The notes under the pieces: model-generated
What the model was told of the DNA's origin: nothing
Database searches by the model: none
Seen by the model: the letters and a program-made list of their open reading frames with translations, nothing else
Position numbers and translations under genes: made by a program
Assembly: GCA_020086605.1 (NCBI GenBank)
Contig: JACBWW010000015.1
Coordinates: 16,298,320 to 16,362,319, forward strand
From: Lanius collurio
Lineage: Eukaryota > Chordata > Aves > Passeriformes > Laniidae
DNA length: 64,000 nt
Direction: 5' to 3'
In this document: positions 35,248-47,399 of the stretch, in pieces
How positions within the stretch are numbered: position 1 is the stretch's first letter
Layout: each line of letters opens with the position of its first letter

Positions 35248-38200
35248 GTAGGTTCTAAAAAAAATCGTTACCAGTCATGAATTCATTTTCATATATACCA
35301 GTTATACTTATTTCCCAATGACTTTGGTTGGAAAATCACATCTGAAAATAAAGTGATGCCCTTAAACTATTGTTTTAAAAAGGGCTTTAAAATACTTTGA
35401 AAGTGGAGTAGCTTGCTATAGCAAAAATAAGGATGTAGGTCGGCAGAAGTTTTGTAGAGTGGCACAAATCCTGGAATCTTGCTGTTGCTTAACTTTCAGC
35501 AAATATCTTTAAATTACACCAAATGAACACCACAGATCTGTCTGGCATAAAAAAGGACAAATGCATTTCATAGAGAGAATACTTCATTCCTGAAAAATAA
35601 ATAAGTAAACAAAACAGTGCCACAAATGCAATCAGAAAATTCACAGAGTATCCGTATTTGTTTTAACTTGACACAACAAAAGAAGAAGCAAGGAACAATA
35701 GTGAGGTCCAGCTGTTGTTTTTCTTGAAGAAGTCCCAGCTCCTCATGCAGAGAAACTACACTTGAGATGAGCTGGCTGAGACAAATGTTCTGTCTACACT
35801 TTAAATGGCAGCTGGTTATTAAATGACTCCCAATAGGATGAACACTTGCTATTGACAATAAGGTAATATAAGGACCATGCAGTGCAATCAGGATGGGAAT
35901 GTGAATGAAAAATCTTTAATCTGAAATTACAGCTGTCAGGGCTATATTATAAAACATGAAAGTTGCATCTGCACTTAGAATTAATGTGTCCCAAAAGCCA
36001 AGTTTCTCATAAAGGGCGTCTTGCAGATACATCTTTTATAAATAGAGTAGTGGTCTTCCGTAAATCAAACTGAACCATAGCCTATACTAAAGAATTAAAA
36101 GGGTCACCTCTTCTGGGGTTGGTATTTGTTGAACAGTATTTGGTAAAAATGAACATTGATTTACAAAGTCCAACAGATACTGGTAGTAGTATTACTTTAT
36201 AATGATATTCACTGACTCCACTGTGTCAAACAAATTACTTCAGTTCTTTTATCATCAGCCTCCATGTGAAAAAGCATCTTTTTCAAAATAAGGAAGCATT
36301 TTCAAAGGAACCACTATTTAACAATCTGAGTTAACAGAGCGTCGAACAAACAAATATAGTACTTTTTAATTCACATAGTTCAGATAAATTGGCTAAGCTC
36401 CCTGTGCAGGCATGGTAAGCCTAGTTTGATGGAGCCAATTTAAGACCAGACATATGGCAAAATTAGTTACCTACTCCATTCCAAGGCCCCATAGCTCACA
36501 AGGATCACTCCAGTTCATTTTCCACAAAAAGGCTGAGCTGTCTCCATAGGCTGAATCTTTGCATACATTTTGTGACAGCTCATCTTGTGATGAAGAATGA
36601 GTCATATTTCTGCATTTAGTTCTGACGTGTTTTGAACATTTCAGGAAGCCAGTAAGAAAAGAGTCCCAAACAGTCAAATTGTCACTCAGAAATTCCTTAA
36701 TAAATTCATAAGGAAAAAACCAGCTTTGATACTAGTCTAGTGTATACAGTAACAGGTGATGGAATTTAGCTAAGATGAATGGCTCCAGCTAACAAAAACA
36801 AAGTTAAATTTAAAACCAATAACCTCAATGATGCATATTATGAAAAAGTTGCACACTCCTACAGTCTCCGTAAGGGTGAATTTTCAAATGAAACCCAGTA
36901 ACAAATATGGGCCTAAGAGTAGAATTCCAGGGTAACTGTACTCTCTCCTCCTTAATTGGGGTTTGGGCAGTGGTTTGGTGGAAAATGAGAGGTCACGCGT
37001 TTTCTGGTCCCTCTGTTCTCATTAACCAAGTCTTCCACACTCAAGCCTAAACATTTGACTCAACTTGCACCTAAGAGGCAATTTATTACCATTTAAGTTC
37101 TTCCTGCCTCCTTATGCCCCACCCAAAGTGCTGTCAACATGCAAGAGCTAAATCCCCTGCACTGAATCTGCTTCTTCCCCTGAAAGGAGCCAGAGTGCTG
37201 CATGCCAGTGTTAACAGACCATTGGGTAATTGAGATTAAACAAAACAAAAGAAAAGAGCATTTGGTTGATGATAAACTACAAATCACTAATAAAAATTAA
37301 AATCAGCTATACACACTGCAAAGGACATTTACCAAAGAAATGAATTAACCTTACATAAATATTTCTTTTTACTCAAATACAAAGTAATGTCATCTTTCCT
37401 CATTAAGAATACAGTGTATACTTCAAGACTAAATGATGAACTTTTAGAATGCAACTGTGAAAATCAGTTGCCTGATCACAAACCAAAAGGTCTGCCATTT
37501 CTGTTAATAAAAGTCAGGTGCTATAAACCCAAAGATGATGATTAACAGAAAGAAATAATTAAAATTTTTAGAACAGCAAATGGAAATAGTCATCTCTGCA
37601 GCCTGATTAATAACAGTAGGCATACCATTCTGAAATTAACTCCAAATTAAATTAGGAGTTTTTTTCCCCCTTCATCTCACTGCATTCAGAAGGTTGCTTA
37701 TATGTTTTCTACCATCATCCAGAAATCCATAGAATGTGGTAAACAAATTTATGGAAAGCGGCCCTGAAAAAAAGGAAACTGAAAGTTCAAAAGTTACGTT
37801 TCTCAGAAGTAAATTTTCTTATACTTTTTTACAGCTATGGCATTTTTCTCTTTGCATTCTAAATTGTTTTATAGTGCCTATCAACTTTGTTAAATTTATC
37901 ACATTTCACCCTTGAAGTATCTCAGACCAGGCTGTTGAGTTCCCCTTATATATCATATGAAAAGGACATTAGCATCTGTGTTGCAGGCACATGTAATCAC
38001 TTTAATTTGTCTAACATTTCTCTGAAAACTCTCCTTGAGAGTTATCAAATACGGGAGTAACTCAGCCTAGAATAATGTGAAACAACATCTGTGAATATAA
38101 CTTTAAAGGAAGAAATCATATTTGATGAAGAAATCAAGTTGCCTTAAGGAAAAAATTTCAGACGTATGATAGATATTGAGAGATCAATGAAGAAGGAAAA

Positions 38201-38537
38201 GAATATTTTTAAGGCTCCAATAAAACAAATGAAGATATTAAGTTCTCAAAGTCAGTAAATTAACACAATCCTCCTAAAAACAGGTACAAAAAATTCAGTG
38301 TAAATCCATTGCTCAGTCAGTTCCCCATGAAAAGAGGCTGAGAAACAACAAAGATACTAATTCATTATCAAATCTCTGGGTATAAATTTCTTCAAGCACA
38401 GGCAGCCCTGAAAATCTCTCCTACTTACACTAAAAAAAAGAAAATCCACAAAATTGAAGATGTAAAGCAGCGAAGGCACACGTGCATTTGAGTTTTGTTA
38501 CCTGGCCCATTTATTTGTCTTATCTATCTGGGAGGTC
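35248..38537. other. AT-rich noncoding stretch
   Basis: Frames up to 96 codons (minus strand 35,568-35,858) are unrecognised. No repeat family was identified. Confidence 0.6.
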
Positions 38538-38665
38538 TTGTCTTTTAAAGATTTTAAGCTCTTAAGAGTGGAGGCCATCATTAGCTTATATGTTTGCTTA
38601 GTGTCTAGCATAGGAGAGTAAGACTGGCTGACAGCTCTAGGCCACAAATACAATTAGGATTTAAA
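38538..38665 (+). mobile_element. Ancient L2-like LINE 3' end (or related amniote repeat)
   Basis: The segment follows the pattern GTCTT...TTTTAAGCTCTTAAGAGTGG...CCATCATTAGCTTATATGTTTGCTTAGTGTCTAGCATAG...CTCTAGGCCACAAATACAATTAGG. In vertebrates this order (TAAGCTC, a purine-rich block, GTGCCTAGCA, then AATACAAATAA) marks old L2-type 3' ends and a related repeat common in turtles and crocodilians. The copy is well diverged. I give the family tentatively. Confidence 0.55.
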
Positions 38666-40619
38666 TAAAGAGTCAGTTTGGGTTTTTTAACAAGACTCAT
38701 GTGAAAGGGCTCTGCAGCAGTGATGCATCTATAACAGATAGGGAAGCAAAGACAGTGTCTTTCATACATTTTGAATAGCTTAGAAATTATTTTTGATAGG
38801 AAAGAGAAAAAAAATTACAACAGGAAAAGCCTTAAGACAGATGAAAGAAATAAACCAACAAAAAATTGTGAAGTTCTGTGTATGAATACAGTTTTTTCAC
38901 CTGGCTCATTTCTTTAATTTCCAAGCACAGCAGTGTTCAGCATGGTCAGATATGCATAAACCAGTTAAATAAAAAAGGTAGCACTGTTTTCTTGAGAGGA
39001 GCATCAACTCTAACTGAAAATTTAAAAACTTATACATCTGGAAAAACCCAATCTCAAACAACTAAAACCTACAGGATGTAGCCTCATGTATGTCCATTAA
39101 AGCAGAATTAATGTATCAGATTATGGAGTCCAGCCTTGCACCACATATGTCCTTTCTGTGGCACTCAGAGTGCTGCTTTAGGCCACTGGGTTGTGTCTTC
39201 AAGGCTTCATGCCATTGCTCCATTTAGATGATGATAAAACTTTGTTCTACCAACATTTTAAGTGCTGCATTTATCTTCCAAGAACTTTGAAGCACAAAGA
39301 GAAAGATATGTAACTAATTTGTAAATTTCTCCCCAGTAATATATGTATGGGAGCACTTCCAGCCAGGACAAGTGGTCCCACATGCATTTAACATGTCAGG
39401 CAAACCTTATTAAGTACCCAGTCATACTTGAATATTCTCTATTCCACTTGAAGCAAAACTGCAGACCATTTATTTGCTCTGTGCAACAAACACTGCCACA
39501 ATTGAAATATCAAAGTGCTCTTCGTATCTGAGACATATCTTCTTTGGACACCATGTTTCCTGCTGAAACAACTGGTCACATTTTTGTCCTTCATCGCAAA
39601 AGAAGGGTCGGAAGTCCCATGGTGGGAAATGTAGCTGATAAATGAATAACACAGCAAATGCAAACAGGTTCTTCCCTGCCTTCACCTAAAGGCTGGCTGT
39701 TTCTGTTACTTCAGCCAATCTCTGAAGAAGAGGAAAGGAACAGAAGAGATGCAGGAGCAAGGGCTGAATGTCCCAGGGATGAGCATGGCATTGTACCACT
39801 CATTGAATGAAAAATCCAGACAATTTCTAAATGGATTTGTTTGATAAAATTAAATTCCTTGCGAACTAAGAGGTGCATCAACAAAATGAGATCTGACTCT
39901 GAAGTAAAGCATATGGATAAAATAGAATAGATTTTGCCATGGCAGTTTTGGACTTGGAAGATGAACCCCCAGACAGAAAATACATTACTACTTGCCTTTC
40001 TCATGTTATCCTTTTTGTCCAGGAAAATAAATCTGCATTTAAGTAATATTGCACAATTCTGGCAAGAAGTACTTCCTAAAAGAATAGATTTTCAGCTTTA
40101 AAGAACTTCTATTATTCTTCAAGGTGAATATTTTTGAAGCAATGTTTCCAACATTTCCTTAGTCTTAGACTAAATAAGTCAAAAGCTAAAACTTTTAGCA
40201 CACCTGGCAAACCTGCAGCTCCTAAATCTGACAGCTGCCCCCAGCATCTTCTTTTTCTTTCTTGACCACAAGTCAACCAGAAGCAGAGGCTGCAGCTGTT
40301 TTCAGTGCAAAGGCCTGCCAACTCTGGGACTGTTCAGCACCTTTAGAGAAACCCAGCCACTCATTTTTTTTCCTGCAAAATCAGATTCCCAGTGTGTTCA
40401 GTATGGGATTTCCTGGCTCCAGTCACTGTCAAGGGAAAAAAAAAGAAAGGAGTTGTTGCACTTGCAGAGGTGTCCAGAAGAGCAGTGTAGTGGCAGCTCA
40501 GTAGGCACACTTTAGAAAGGGAAGCAGGACTCCATTTTCCCCCCTCACCTTCCCTGCTGTTCAAGAGACTCACATGGAAGCAAAGGAAGAAGGGTTGCCA
40601 AGGCAGAGTAGGAAAGGGA
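38666..40619. other. Noncoding stretch
   Basis: Overlapping frames of up to 97 codons near 39.4-40.5 kb lie on both strands and none resembles a known protein. No RNA gene or repeat family was recognised. Confidence 0.6.
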
Positions 40620-41470
40620 AGATGTCACCATGATTTTGTTTCAAATATTTCAAAAATGACCTTTCCAATTAAAAGGGTTCCTGCTTGGACTGATATTTAT
40701 CAGCCAAGTTGTGCAGCCCTGCCTGGTGCACTAACTGTATTTTCCACGCTGGCATATATTGCATTTACAAAGTAATTGTTCTGCATATCTTTTTCCGGGA
40801 AAAGTATGCCAAAAATCTTAAATACATTAAATGTCATCTTACTGTGAAGCAAGTTAATCTTGTGAAGTTATTGTTATTGTTTCAATTACATGAAACTAAC
40901 TACTGTACAGAACTAAATTACAAAGAAAATCAATTACAATCTAATCAATACAATCAAATTTTTATTACAATTCATATTTTAAATCAAAAAATGTTCTCAT
41001 CGGAGCTTCAGCTTATTTTTTATAAAGGGTTGACATGGCATTGTGTCTTGTATTTGAAAGCTATCTTTTCCCATTAATTTGCTCTGAACAAACAAGCAAA
41101 AAATGCAAATCAAAAATGAAAATCAAAAGCAAGTTCTTGTTCATGCCTCTCCCACACATTTTCAGCTGTGTGCGCAAGCAGTTAAAACATGCAAATGCAG
41201 TTTGGAGGAAATTCGACATCTCTATTATAGATGAAAGGTAAACAAAAGCAGATGAAGGATTAGTGCAATTCCAAATTTAAGATATTGCTCTCAGTGACTT
41301 ATAATAAAGTGGTGTTGCATACGGTGGCATGTTTTAGATGACATTTCAATTGTACAAGCAATTTGCATTCTATCTGACATTAAATAACGTTCTCATTATT
41401 ATGAATTCTGGCAGCATCCTCGTCTCCATAGCATAAAGATATGAACTACGAGGCACATCTTAATGAAGGG
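40620..41470. other. Unique AT-rich block with clustered octamer sites, candidate conserved noncoding element
   Basis: The sequence is not low-complexity and not recognisably repeat-derived. It has many AATTAC/TAATCA/ATTA words. Three exact octamer sites occur at 41,103-41,110, 41,189-41,196 and (inverted) 41,361-41,368. The 122-codon open frame at 40,709-41,077 starts at TTG and is compositionally Asn/Leu/Ile-rich, so I do not call it a gene. Conservation is inferred from appearance only and has not been tested. Confidence 0.35.
41103..41368. promoter_or_regulatory. Cluster of three POU/octamer motifs
   Basis: ATGCAAAT occurs exactly at 41,103-41,110 and 41,189-41,196, and its complement ATTTGCAT at 41,361-41,368. 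A fourth copy lies 1.2 kb downstream at 42,553-42,560. POU-domain factors bind this octamer. Given the base composition I expect about four sites in 64 kb, so three in 266 bp is more than random placement would usually give. Function is inference. Confidence 0.4.
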
Positions 41471-44400
41471 AGTAAGTTTTCCTGTCAATCTGAAATGCAA
41501 GACAAGGCTGTACCTGGGCTAAACCTCCGGTAACATTATTGTGAGTTGCCCACTTCTGACATAGTACAAATCTTCAGCTAAAGCATTCTTCTTATTAAAT
41601 AAAGATCTATAACTGAACACATGTATCTGTAATATCACTACAATCCAAAGAAAATTAAAAGACAGATTATGTCCAGGATATTACATGCACCACCACAGAG
41701 CACTGCGAGAATCTGGTATGATCCTGTTGCTAAGATACCTGGCTAATGCCACGGAAACAAGCCCTTCGTACTAATCTAGCACAATCCATGCATGCTTCCA
41801 CATATTTTGGCAGGGGAAAGTAGGAGTCCACTGACAATGGCTTGGGATATTGCTAGCCAGTGCTCCTGAATTTATACATTTTTTATCTCTTGCTGGTAAG
41901 CTTCAGCAATCTGAGTGAAATAAGAAATGTAACACTCTGTTAATGGCATTTGGTTGCTTTATGCCATTTAAAACAAGTAAGATTACTTTTTATCCTCCTA
42001 CATAGTCAATAAAAGTTGCTTAAAAAGGTAATTATTTAAGTGCTTTTGGTTGAAAAATTGCAGTGCTCCCAAAAATGACTGCTCTTAATCTTTATGATTT
42101 ATACTGTAATATGCACATAAATGACTATCTGCATTTGCTGTCTCCATTGCTGTCTTCAAGGAGACTTGAACAGTTTCCTCGGGTGCATACTGAATAAGCA
42201 GTTGGACAAAGTGGAATTATTTTAACACAAATAACTCACAAGTCTGTACTATTTAAATCTGCTTTGAGACTCTTAGCCCACAAATAGCTCTTTGCCCAGT
42301 AGACTGAAAAAAATAGTGAGGAAAAGGGAAAATAACACCAAAAAAACAAACAAACCTAGTCATTCCATGATAAAAATCTTATATGAAAGATTCTATGCGT
42401 AAAAATCTTATACGAAAGAAAACGGCTTCATCAAGCAGCCTGGCTAGACTGCAAACTTATGGTCAAGCAACATAAGTGTTAAAACTATTCTTTTTAAATA
42501 TAAAAGAGACATGTCTTCACTGGTGAAAAGGTACATTAATAAAATGCTCTTAATGCAAATTCAACAAGAATTAAAAAAAGAATGTAAACACACTCTCCAT
42601 CTTTTTTTGCAATGCGATCTCCCCTAAGCATCAGTGACAGTAGCTCTGCTGAGCTCAAGTTATGATAACAATAACTTTTGCAGATGTTCATAGCTGTCAA
42701 GTATTATTCACTAAAATGTCAGAAGATGTGATACAAAGTAAAAACAGAAGAATTCCTCTGTAGTAATCAGTTGAAGTCAAGAAGGCAGAGAAGAAGTCAA
42801 GAATCTCTAACTATAAAATAGTACACTGTAGATGAATAATGGAAATATTATATTCAAACAAGCACACAATTGTGCATGCCTACATGTGTATTAATATGTG
42901 AAAGATGCTTATTTTTCCACCCTACATTCACTTCCAATTCATTAACAGACCCAACCTTTTTTTTTTTATTCAGATTGCAGCCCCTAGAAATTATGTTGTT
43001 TTTATTCACTTTAAAATTACTGTTTGTTTCGTTTCACTTTCTCAAATATTATTTCATTACAAAGACTCACAAGATCATTTTTTCAAGCTGGAAAAGGACC
43101 TTATAGATTCCTAGCATCATTTGCAGGGTTATAACGATTGCACGACATGTCATACCCTTTACTACTACTTCCAGAAACAAGCACTAAATTTTGTGAAACA
43201 GGACATATAAGATGCAAAAAACCCACAATGTATAGACAAACTACCATTCCTTTATTCAGAATGCTTTTTTTACCTTTTGGAGTCTTTTGGGACTTTTTTG
43301 TAGTATAACTATTTCTGAATAACTACCTTAGGGCAGCATACAAGGGTAACTGTATTATAAAACAGGAGCTTGTTCATGACAAAGAAGAAATAAATCAATA
43401 ACAGGTGCAAGTATCTTAGAAACTGTTACTTCAACATAAATTGTCCCTGTAAGAAGGACAGAAAAATGTTTTTACAAACCTTTTACTTTTTTCAATTCTC
43501 ACTGGACTCCAAGTCAGAAGAGAAAATGGCTGTTTGCTTAGAATAAAGTGTTTGAGCTATCTATGTGAACCTGACTGTAATGGCAAAGGATGGTGCGGAT
43601 CAATATCCATCTTCTTCATTCCTGAAGTAATAACTTTCAATAGGAAAATCTATTTACTTTTACTTACCTTTATTTTATTTCATTTTGCTTTAAAGAAGTC
43701 CATTCCAGAGGGAGGGTTTAGGTTGCAAACAGCACTTAACAAACTGATGATTTAACTAAGGACTATAGGCCAGTAGGCATGTTATCGTTCTCTGTAGCCA
43801 TTGGTCAGGGCTAAGAAGAAACACATTTATTTGGAAAATTTATTTATTGCATAAGCAATCAGTATTACGAGTCATTTAAGGCATACAACCTCCCTATGTA
43901 TAGCAGATATTGGAAAGGTCAATCAGAACCAAAGGGTAATTTGTCTAATCCTTATTTACAACGTGCCCAGAACTGGCCAAGCTTCTCTCCCGCAGAAGCA
44001 AATGCTCCCAAGAATTATATGGCCCCAAAAGGCTCCCTCTTAGCCCCACTACAGTGACAGCCTATCTGACCTCGAGCATGGACACAGCCTTTTCCTGGGA
44101 GCTGCTGGCCACCAAAGCCAGCTCATGTCATCATTCAAGAGAAAGTCTGCCACGTGCAACTTGGCAGTAGGAAATTACTTTTTCTCTGTTAAAATGCAGG
44201 GATGAATCCTTCAGGTCTTCTGGACAAACCTTTCAGGTCTAAATATTTTTAAAAACCCAAATGAAACAAGGATTTATTCTCAAGATAAATCATATGGGTC
44301 ACATGACTTTTAATGTTACATTGCTTTTATTCATCTAAACACTATACTTACTTACTTTTTAAACTCCCTGCCAGAAAAAAACCCAAAAAGTTTGTGGCAG

Positions 44401-46123
44401 CATTTTAGTATCACCTGATATTTTCCATTATTAAGGGGGTTTATTTTAATTATGCTCTAAAATGCTGCATCAGATAGCACGGCATCTTTCTAGTAAACAC
44501 TGCTTTCAAGCTTCATTATCTAGAGCACAGTGAAAGGCATGCTCATTTTAAATTCAGCTGAGAAGCTGAAGCTCATTAGAAATTTAAAATATTTAAAAGT
44601 ACATTTGTGTTTTCTGCAGTCACTGATTTCCCTCCCTACTCCTAAAATCACCTAAACCAAAATTAAATCAAGACTGCAATTTGCCCCTTGCTTAATATTA
44701 AGCAACCATCTGTCTTTCCTTAATATAAATTTTTGTGACTCTGGTAGCAACAGCATCCTTCACTGTTCACAGCCATGTCAATATTGAAGTCCAAATAAAA
44801 GAGGCTGCAAGAGAGACTAGAAAGACAACACTTTATTCACACTGCGAATTTTATTAATAATAATTGCTAATTAATCTTAACTGAAGAAGCAGTGCAAAAC
44901 CCCATGTCTGAATTCCAGGTCCTTACATAAATCTCAGAGCACTCAGAGTGTGTATTTGTAACTAAGAAAGAGATCACCAGCATTAAAACCCTGCTTATAT
45001 CAACTGCAGGATGGGAAATAAATTAGAGACTCTACTCTCTTTAGAATTTGAAGGGAAACATATACTAATATAGATGTAACCTGGTAAGACAATTAATTGC
45101 AAATTAATATTTGCAGAATACTAAGGATAAGCAAGATTTCATTTTCACTAATGTCTGCATATTTATTGGAAAGCAGATAGTGTGAGTGTGTGTGCAATGA
45201 ATAAATGAACCTCAACTGTAAAATTTTCCATGTAGGTTATACAAGTACAATCTTCATTTTTACATCTTTATTTTATCTGCTATCAGGATAATAGAAAAAA
45301 ATGCAATCACATACAGAAGTATTAGTGCATATATCGCTCCAACACAGAAGTCAACTACTGAAGCTAAACAGAAGCCACAATAAATCTGAAGAAAAGCCAT
45401 TGACAATTTTATAAAAAATAAAAAATAGTTTCAGTTGTTAAAAGGCACCCGGGGATTAGAAAAAATATTCAAGGTCTTAAAGGTTTTAGAAGGCTGGTGG
45501 GTTTGGGTCTTGAAGACAGTAATTTTTATTCATTGGTTTTTACCTGCAACAAATTTTGTTGTGAAATTTCATCCACCATTTTATTTGTCCTTATATTGAG
45601 CTGAAACTCAAAATAATTGAAACAACATAGAGACATCAGGAATTAATTATGGTTATTGCAGGAAAATCACAATATGTAATCAATGTTTTTGAGCTTAAGT
45701 AGTCCACGTAAAGAATTAGTGCTGCTGTACAGAAGGAGCTGTGTTACAGTAAAACACAGATGAAATATCTACTAGGGTAAGTAGTGAGTTAGAGGCTTTA
45801 GACATAATTATGCTATATATAATTTAAAGCTCAACTTCAAAGCAAGTAAGTGCTATTAATTATCCTCTGCCCAACACAGCTCTTAAAATGTCAAATTAAA
45901 AAAGACTATTGGTAATTGTATAAGTTATGGCAAACTAGCTCCCTCCAGCAGCGACAAGAGAGAGCAGGAAAAAGCAAGTAAGATATACCTTTCCTCTCTG
46001 ATATTTACAGCTACTTTTTCTTCATGCTGATCAAGAAAGCAATAATGCATGTACTGAATCTCCTCAGCCCCCTTTCAGGGACTGATCCTGCACATGATCC
46101 CTCCTGCGAGTAACAGCTGCTAG
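41471..46123. other. AT-rich noncoding stretch
   Basis: No frame exceeds 78 codons. A faint GCTGGAAAAGGACCTTATAG block near 43,086 could be the relic of an antisense CR1 tail but is too short to call. Short AT repeats are common. No gene or RNA was recognised. Confidence 0.6.
42371..42419. repeat. 20-bp direct repeat, 29-bp offset
   Basis: TAAAAATCTTATATGAAAGA at 42,371-42,390 recurs at 42,400-42,419 with one substitution (TATA to TACG context). It is a recent local duplication with a 9-bp spacer and no evident function. Confidence 0.85.
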
Positions 46124-46498
46124 GTCAGGCTTTTTTTGGAATTTCACCAAACTGCCAACCTGCCTTTTCTCTGCCACATCACGTGTGGGACATTCGTACC
46201 TGTGTGCAGGGGAAGCATCTGCAGCAGGAGGGGGCAGGTGCAGCCCCCTGCTCCTAAACATGTGGCTGAATGGTATTTCCAGCTCAGTTCCAATGTCAAG
46301 GTAAGGGATTTAATTTGCTTCTGTGCCTCAATTTCTTAACTTCCTGACTCAGTTTCTCTTTTACAGGTTGTCAGTGCAGGTGGCACAGCAGGCAGAGAAC
46401 CCTGGATTCACCACATAGCTCCATTTCCGCGTGGCTCAGGAGATTTACTAAAGTCTCTTTGCACAGTGAGAGTTTGCCAGTCTCAGTGCCCTGGGTAA
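46124..46498 (+). other. Two open segments around a 66-bp intron-like sequence (unverified)
   Basis: An open frame from 46,124 ends in CAATGTCAAG at a near-consensus donor (GTAAGG at 46,301). After 66 bp comes an acceptor (TTTCTCTTTTACAG ending 46,366) with branch-point-like CTTAAC and CTGAC upstream of it. Joining 46,300 to 46,367 is phase-0 and keeps the frame open for 43 more codons, to TAA at 46,496; unspliced, the frame stops inside the 66 bp. The first segment has no in-frame ATG and no recognisable upstream acceptor, and the product is unrecognised. A GTAAAG donor-like site overlaps the stop at 46,495. The segment is GC-richer than its surroundings. Chance is a real alternative. Confidence 0.25.
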
Positions 46499-47235
46499 AG
46501 GGCTAAATATAATAGGCAAATATAAATACATGGTTTACTGTGTGCAGAAATATTTACCTCTATAAGCATTAGCCTAAAATGGAAATACTTGCATATAATT
46601 AAATTTCAAAGGAGAGGAAAAGCAAAAAGAAAGATTGAAATTGCATGTTTAACCTGGGCATTTTATTCCTCTCTGAGGCCTGTGTTCAAAATTCAGGATG
46701 CATGCAAAGTGAAAAGGTCTAGAGGATCACTCAAGACTTGACCATATACTTATACTTATTTATGTATATACTTATATATGTAAAACCAGCATCAAGTTTG
46801 TAACCTCAAATTGTGGGGAAAGCATTTTCATAACAGAGGAAATAATGTGCTAAGCAGGAAGGCTGTGCAATACCTGCCTGAAGTACACACTATATTCATC
46901 CTGGCTCATAGCCATTGCTCACTCATAACCTCTATAATTCACAAAAATTATATATTAAAAGCACGTAATGAATGTTGAGTTATTTTGAGTTGAGTTACAA
47001 ACTTAATAGGCAGTTGTAATCATGCCAGATTACTAAAGAGCTAGCAGATCTTTATCTGAGAATGAATCTTTTAATACATGGTTTCTGAGTAAAGCTGACA
47101 TGTACAGTAATGTGTGGATATCCTCCCAATTCAGATCAATTGGGTCTTTCATGCATTAATATTCTTCTTTAAGAATATTGTCCTGGGAAATAAGATCATT
47201 TGTTGTAACTTTTGTTTGATTTCAGGGGGAGCCCG
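46499..47235. other. AT-rich noncoding stretch
   Basis: A TATACTTA-rich patch lies at about 46,744-46,780. No coding or RNA feature can be supported. Confidence 0.6.
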
Positions 47236-47399
47236 CTACCTAAAGATCTTTAAGAATCTGGCCCTTAGGCACTTTTGAAATTGAGAATTAGACGTTCCAA
47301 AGTTGGATTAATGCCTAAATACCTTTAAAAGTGTGAGCTTTGGAAAATCCCTTTGGGTGCCTATCAGCACCTGTAGGCATCTGGATACCTCGAAAATGG
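47236..47399. mobile_element. Ancient repeat fragment of unassigned family
   Basis: Words such as CTGGCCCTTAGGCACTTTTG, GCCTAAATACCTTTAAAAG and GGTGCCTATCAGCACCTGTA recall an old sauropsid interspersed repeat. That repeat is built from alternating CTAAATACCTTTGAAAA and GGCCTTAGGCAC words. The copy is much diverged and orientation is uncertain. I cannot name the family. Confidence 0.4.

Noticed and set aside
40709..41077. 122-codon open frame in AT-rich DNA
   Set aside because: It starts at TTG, not ATG. Its Asn/Leu/Ile-rich composition reflects AT-rich DNA, and no family is recognisable.
43076..43116. Possible antisense CR1 tail (GCTGGAAAAGGACCTTATAG)
   Set aside because: Only about 30 bp resemble a CR1 end, without the CAGAAT-type terminus, which is too little to call.
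46318..46345. MIR-like word (TGTGCCTCAATTTCT)
   Set aside because: The match to the tail of a MIR-type SINE is about 15 bp and no core region is visible nearby.
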